NCBI RefSeq assembly: GCF_030411995.1
Contig: NZ_JASNRC010000004.1
Location: forward strand, 1-64,000
Reading direction: 5' to 3'
Length of the DNA: 64,000 nt
DNA from: Massilia sp. YIM B02769
GTDB taxonomy: Bacteria; Pseudomonadota; Gammaproteobacteria; Burkholderiales; Burkholderiaceae_D
The notes under the pieces are model-generated. The model made no database searches, was not told the DNA's origin, and was given only the letters and a program-made list of their open reading frames with translations. A program made the translations under genes and the position numbers. Positions 60,592-64,000 of the stretch are shown piece after piece (within the stretch, counting starts at the first letter, position 1; the number at the start of each line of letters is the position of its first letter).

Positions 60592-61617
60592 ATGCCGAAC
60601 AAACACCTCCTGCCCCTGCGCCGCCTTACGTTGTCGCTGGGCGCCGCTCTGGCCCTGGGCGCGGCGCTGCCGCTGAGCGCGAGCGCCGCCAATGTCGAGC
60701 TGCTGAACGTGTCCTACGACGTGGCGCGCGAACTGTACAAGGACGTGAATCCCGCCTTCATCGCCGACTACAAAAAGGCAACCGGCGACACCGTCACCGT
60801 CAAGCAATCGCACGGCGGCTCGAGCAAGCAGGCGCGCGCCGTGGCCGACGGCCTCGAAGCCTCGGTCGTGACCATGAACCAGGCCAACGACATCGACATG
60901 CTGGCCGACCGCGGCCTCGTCGCCAAGGACTGGGCGAAAAAGTTCCCGAACAACGCGGCGCCCTACTACTCGACCATGGTGTTCCTGGTCCGCAAGGGCA
61001 ATCCGAAAGGCATCAAGAACTGGGACGACCTGGCCAAGCCGGGCGTGCAGGTCGTGATCCCGAATCCGAAGACCGCCGGTAACGGCCGCTACACCTACCT
61101 GGCGGCCTGGGGCTCGGTGCTGAAAAAAGGCGGCAACGCAGCGCAGGCGCGCGACCTGGTCGCCCGCATCTTCAAGAACGTGCCAATCCTCGACGCCGGC
61201 GGCCGCGCGGCCACCACCACCTTTACCCAGCGCCAGATCGGCGATGCTCTGGTGACCTTCGAAAACGAAGTCAGCATGGTGCGCAAGGAATTCGGCGACA
61301 ACTTCGAGGTCGTGTATCCGCAAACCTCGATCCTGGCGGAATCGCCGGTGGCCGTGGTCGACAAGGTGGTCGACCGCCGCAACCTGCGTAAACCTGCCAC
61401 GGCTTACCTGAACTTCCTGTACACCCCGGCGGGCCAGGAAATCGGCGCCAAGCATTTCCTGCGCGTGCGCAACGAAGCCGTGATGAAGAAGTACGCGGCC
61501 AACTACAAAGCGATCTCGCTGTTCTCGGTGGATGAGCTGTTCGGTGGCTGGCGCAATGCCCAGAAAGTCCACTTCGACGATGGCGGCGAGTTCGACAAGA
61601 TCTACCAGCCGAAGTAA
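60592..61617 (+). CDS. sbp: periplasmic sulfate-binding protein
   Basis: This 341-aa protein has a signal peptide (PLRRLTLSLGAALALGAALPLSASA) and the sulfate-binding protein blocks LLNVSYDVARELYKDVN, KQSHGGSSKQARAV, NQANDIDMLADRGL and NPKTAGNGRYTYLAAWG. It would deliver sulfate or thiosulfate to a CysTWA transporter, but no cysT, cysW or cysA gene is adjacent: it is followed by a terminator. The orphan copy may be a starvation-induced partner for a distant system. Confidence 0.94.
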   Translation: MPNKHLLPLRRLTLSLGAALALGAALPLSASAANVELLNVSYDVARELYKDVNPAFIADYKKATGDTVTVKQSHGGSSKQARAVADGLEASVVTMNQANDIDMLADRGLVAKDWAKKFPNNAAPYYSTMVFLVRKGNPKGIKNWDDLAKPGVQVVIPNPKTAGNGRYTYLAAWGSVLKKGGNAAQARDLVARIFKNVPILDAGGRAATTTFTQRQIGDALVTFENEVSMVRKEFGDNFEVVYPQTSILAESPVAVVDKVVDRRNLRKPATAYLNFLYTPAGQEIGAKHFLRVRNEAVMKKYAANYKAISLFSVDELFGGWRNAQKVHFDDGGEFDKIYQPK

Positions 61618-61666
61618 TCGCGACAAGAAGCGGATTGACGAATCAGTCAGCTTCTTGCAACTTCAA

Positions 61667-61698
61667 AAAGGCCCTGTTACAACGCAGGGCCTTTTTTT
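61667..61698 (+). terminator. Rho-independent terminator after sbp
   Basis: AAAGGCCCTG (61667-61676), an 8-base loop and CAGGGCCTTT (61685-61694) followed by more T. A 10-bp perfect stem. Confidence 0.93.
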
Positions 61699-61858
61699 CG
61701 GGAAAATATGCATATAGAGGTCGTTTTTTCCTGTGCGCCATAGACACACAGAAATGGCGATGCTATCTTTCAAGCTTCGGTGTGCCTTACAGCAAGACTT
61801 TGTAGCGTGGCGCCTTCCTGGCGTCCTGGCCCTCAACCCGACTCCCTATTCCGACACC

Positions 61859-62830
61859 ATGATGAAAAAACTGTTCGCTGCCGTCCTATTGTCGATCTCG
61901 TCTGCTGCCGCATTCGCGGTGCCGTTCGGTTCGCAATCGGTGCTGGTGGTGGAAGATGACACCGGCAAGGTTTTGCTGGAAAAGAATGCCAGCGCCGTCA
62001 TGCCGATCGCTTCGCTGACCAAGCTGATGACCGCCATGGTCATCCTCGACGCGAAGCAGGACATGCAGGAACTGATCGAAATCGACCGCAGCGACGTCGA
62101 CACGCTCAAGCACAGCAGCTCGCGCGTGCCGGTCGGCGCCAGCATCCCGCGTGAAGACGTGCTGCAGCTGGCCCTGATGTCCTCGGACAACCGCGCCGCC
62201 GCATCGCTGGCCCGTACCTACCCGGGCGGCGTGCCTGCCTTCAAGGCTGCAGTGCGCCGCAAGATCGCCGCGCTGGGCATGACCAACACCGTGATCGAAG
62301 AGCCGACCGGCCTGTCGCCGCACAACCGCTCGACCGCGGCCGACCTGGTCAAGATGGCGAACGCCGCCAGCGGGTACAAGGAAATCACCGACCGCACCAC
62401 CGATGCCAAGAACCTGATCAGCATCAACAGCCGCGAAGTCGAGTTCCACAACACCAACCGCCTGGTCGGCGCCAAGGGCTGGGACGTCGGCCTGTCGAAG
62501 ACCGGCTACACCCAGGAAGCGGGCCGCTGCCTGATCATGAGCATCAAGGCCGCCGGCAAGAACGCGACCATGGTGCTGCTGAACGCCGGCGCTTCGTCGG
62601 CGCGCATCCTCGACGCCCTGAACATCCGTCGCTACATCACCGGCGAATCGCCGACGGTCGCCAGCGCTGCACGCGCGCCGACACTCAAGGCCAGCAGCCG
62701 CGCTCCGCGCATCAAGGCCTCAGCCGGCCGCGTGAAGGTGAAGGCAAAAGCCTCGACCCGCAGCAAATCCAAGGTCGTGGTCACGCCGAAGAAGAAAAAG
62801 GCGGTCGTGACGCGCAAGCGCCGCAACTGA
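61859..62830 (+). CDS. pbpG: D-alanyl-D-alanine endopeptidase (PBP7-like, S11)
   Basis: This 323-aa exported protein has a signal peptide (MMKKLFAAVLLSISSAAAFA) and the penicillin-binding triad: SLTK (Ser nucleophile, about residue 60), SSDN and SKTGYT. It lacks the C-terminal domain of PBP5. The last 60 residues are very rich in Lys, Arg, Ala and Ser, a basic tail that may bind the wall or membrane. The start at 61859 opens the signal; a second ATG follows at once. Confidence 0.9.
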   Translation: MMKKLFAAVLLSISSAAAFAVPFGSQSVLVVEDDTGKVLLEKNASAVMPIASLTKLMTAMVILDAKQDMQELIEIDRSDVDTLKHSSSRVPVGASIPREDVLQLALMSSDNRAAASLARTYPGGVPAFKAAVRRKIAALGMTNTVIEEPTGLSPHNRSTAADLVKMANAASGYKEITDRTTDAKNLISINSREVEFHNTNRLVGAKGWDVGLSKTGYTQEAGRCLIMSIKAAGKNATMVLLNAGASSARILDALNIRRYITGESPTVASAARAPTLKASSRAPRIKASAGRVKVKAKASTRSKSKVVVTPKKKKAVVTRKRRN

Positions 62831-62864
62831 TCCGGCGCCGCCTGGGGCGGCCTGCTTCATCGAC

Positions 62865-62902
62865 AAAGGGACTTCCGTTAGCGCGGCAGTCCCTTTTGTT
62901 TT
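62865..62902 (+). terminator. Rho-independent terminator after pbpG
   Basis: AAAGGGACT (62865-62873), a 14-base loop and AGTCCCTTT (62888-62896) followed by TGTTTT. It lies 35 bp after the stop. Confidence 0.82.
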
Positions 62903-62964
62903 GGCATGCGCCAGCGTAGGCCACGCACCCGGCGGGTGTTCGCGATTCCTCACATCCGCGCAAT

Positions 62965-63234
62965 CGCACGACAGCCCACGATACCGCACGATTTGCCCGC
63001 GAAAGTGCGCGATATGGGTCCGCAATCGCCCGATATCCCAACGAATTCACACGCAGCCAACGCGATTGCGCACGATATCCACGGTCTTATCTCGACATAT
63101 GCCGCTGCGTATAACGGACCTCATCGTGCGAAATCGTGCGGCGCTCGCGTGATGTCGTGCCGCATTCGTGCGAATGCGCGCCGGCATCGCGCGGTTTCGC
63201 GCGCATATCGTGCGATATCGCGGACTATCGTGCG
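62965..63234. repeat. array of CGCACGAT / ATCGTGCG words between convergent genes
   Basis: The left third holds CGCACGA at 62965, 62985 and 63069. The right part holds the inverse (A)TCGTGCG at 63123, 63133, 63166, 63207 and 63227, plus variants (TCGTGC at 63155, CGATATC words between). So the words point inward on each side. No ORF with support is in the region; genes on both sides end here. Confidence 0.7.
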
Positions 63235-63258
63235 AAAACGGGGCAATCAGGAGAATGA

Positions 63259-64000
63259 CTACCCTGCCTGGACGGCCGGCGCCATCAGCGTGAACCCTTT
63301 CAACGGCAGGCGCATCGACACGGCCGCCGCGATCACCAGCAGCACGCCCGACATGCCGAACGCCACCCAGTGCGTGCCGAAGCGGTCGAAGGCCCAGCCG
63401 CCCAGCCAGGAGCTGAGCATGGCGCCGACCTGGTGGCCCAGGTAAGCGGTGCCGTACATGACGCCGACCAGGCGCACGCCATAGATATCGGCCAGCATCG
63501 CCGACGAGGTGGCGATGCTGCCGGCCCAGACCATGCCGCCGATGGCCGCGGCGATGTACAGCTCCCAGTGGGTGCCCACCAGCAGCAGCGCAAAGAAGCC
63601 CAGGCCGCGCACCAGGTAGATCGTGCCGAGGATATTCCGGCGCGGCAGGCGGTCCGACAGGCGGCCCAGCACCAGCGTGCCGAGGATCGCCACCAGGCCG
63701 ATCAGGCCGATGCCATAGGAACTCGTCATCGCGTCGAAGCCATGGTCCATCAGCATCGGCACGCCGTGGGTACCGAGCAGGTTCATGCTGAAGCCGCAGG
63801 CGAACAGGCCGGTCACGATCTTCCAGAACGGCGCCGTCCGGACCGCCGCAGCAAAGCTCAAGCTGACGGGCGCCGCCTGGGTGGCCGCCTTGTGGACGCG
63901 GATCTGTTCGGGCAGCAGGTCGGTATGCTCGGGCGCCGCCTCGCGCATGCAGAACAGCGCCCCCGGAATCGTCACCACGGCAAAGATGATGGCGAAACCG
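63259..64000 (-). CDS. MFS transporter, truncated by window edge
   Basis: About 247 C-terminal residues of a major facilitator protein are present; the frame is open to the last base, so the N-terminal half is outside. It has six hydrophobic segments and a central loop (TDLLPEQIRVHKAATQ). GLIGLVAILGTLVLGRLSDRLPRR is the conserved motif A repeat of the second half. Overall it resembles monocarboxylate/oxalate-formate-type MFS carriers, though substrate cannot be fixed from half a protein. Confidence 0.85.
   Translation of the reverse strand, partial: GFAIIFAVVTIPGALFCMREAAPEHTDLLPEQIRVHKAATQAAPVSLSFAAAVRTAPFWKIVTGLFACGFSMNLLGTHGVPMLMDHGFDAMTSSYGIGLIGLVAILGTLVLGRLSDRLPRRNILGTIYLVRGLGFFALLLVGTHWELYIAAAIGGMVWAGSIATSSAMLADIYGVRLVGVMYGTAYLGHQVGAMLSSWLGGWAFDRFGTHWVAFGMSGVLLVIAAAVSMRLPLKGFTLMAPAVQAG

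Noticed and set aside
62965..63234. Replication or plasmid origin (iteron-like words)
   Set aside because: Words are inverted rather than direct, spacing is irregular, and no replication or partition gene is adjacent.

Overview
The window is GC-rich (roughly two-thirds G+C by eye), densely coded Gram-negative DNA. Gene content (LolA-like protein, porin with C-terminal Phe, MCE transport genes, ETF-quinone oxidoreductase, 3-oxoacid CoA-transferase, 3-hydroxybutyrate dehydrogenase, long monofunctional RelA) and the recurrent GTAGGGTGGGCAC...CACGCG intergenic palindromes suggest a betaproteobacterium of the Oxalobacteraceae (Massilia/Telluria/Duganella-like). That placement is inference; no rRNA or tRNA gene is present. 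I see no transposase, integrase, CRISPR array or prophage gene.

Layout. 0.1-6.2 kb, minus strand: a lipoprotein, MlaD-like and MlaE-like genes (no ATPase), relA, a RidA-family gene and an alpha/beta hydrolase. 6.3-11 kb, plus strand: bdhA, a chloramphenicol-acetyltransferase-fold gene, then a TetR/SDR/MFS efflux unit with matching 20-bp operators. 11-22.3 kb: TPR-methyltransferase, amidohydrolase, dctA, a thioesterase with a coupled 52-aa ORF, a PhoD phosphatase, an S41 peptidase and a hybrid histidine kinase followed by a YciI remnant. 22.5-28.7 kb: a PaoABC-type molybdenum aldehyde oxidoreductase whose 2Fe-2S gene is broken by a 115-bp tandem duplication, an M20 amidohydrolase and a SIMPL protein. 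28.8-33.8 kb: a BlaI/M56-TonB pair, scoAB, a PAS-LuxR regulator and a secreted protein of unknown function.

33.8-51.9 kb is the centrepiece: about 20 tightly packed minus-strand genes, mostly with 4-bp start/stop overlaps, forming an aryl polyene (APE) pigment cluster. A tyrosine ammonia-lyase-like enzyme can supply 4-coumarate. An adenylating ligase fused to a hotdog dehydratase would load it on one of two ACPs. Two full ketosynthases, a short chain-length-factor-like ketosynthase, a ketoreductase and a second dehydratase would extend and unsaturate the chain. Methyl-, glycosyl- and acyltransferases would decorate and anchor it, and an MMPL exporter, a LolA-like carrier and a DUF3261 lipoprotein would move it to the outer membrane. 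A PPTase gene at the distal end would activate the ACPs.

52.4-64 kb is mainly housekeeping: thioesterase, SDR, ETF-QO, porin, small lipoprotein, phosphoesterase, DUF378, DUF882 protein, GNAT, sulfate-binding protein, a PBP7-like endopeptidase and a truncated MFS gene at the window edge.

Across the window (but absent inside the APE operon) lie about 18 copies of a palindromic element with constant outer arms and an inner stem that changes by compensatory substitution, usually in inverted pairs and often touching stop codons. A separate array of ATCGTGCG/CGCACGAT words fills the gap at 62.96-63.24 kb.
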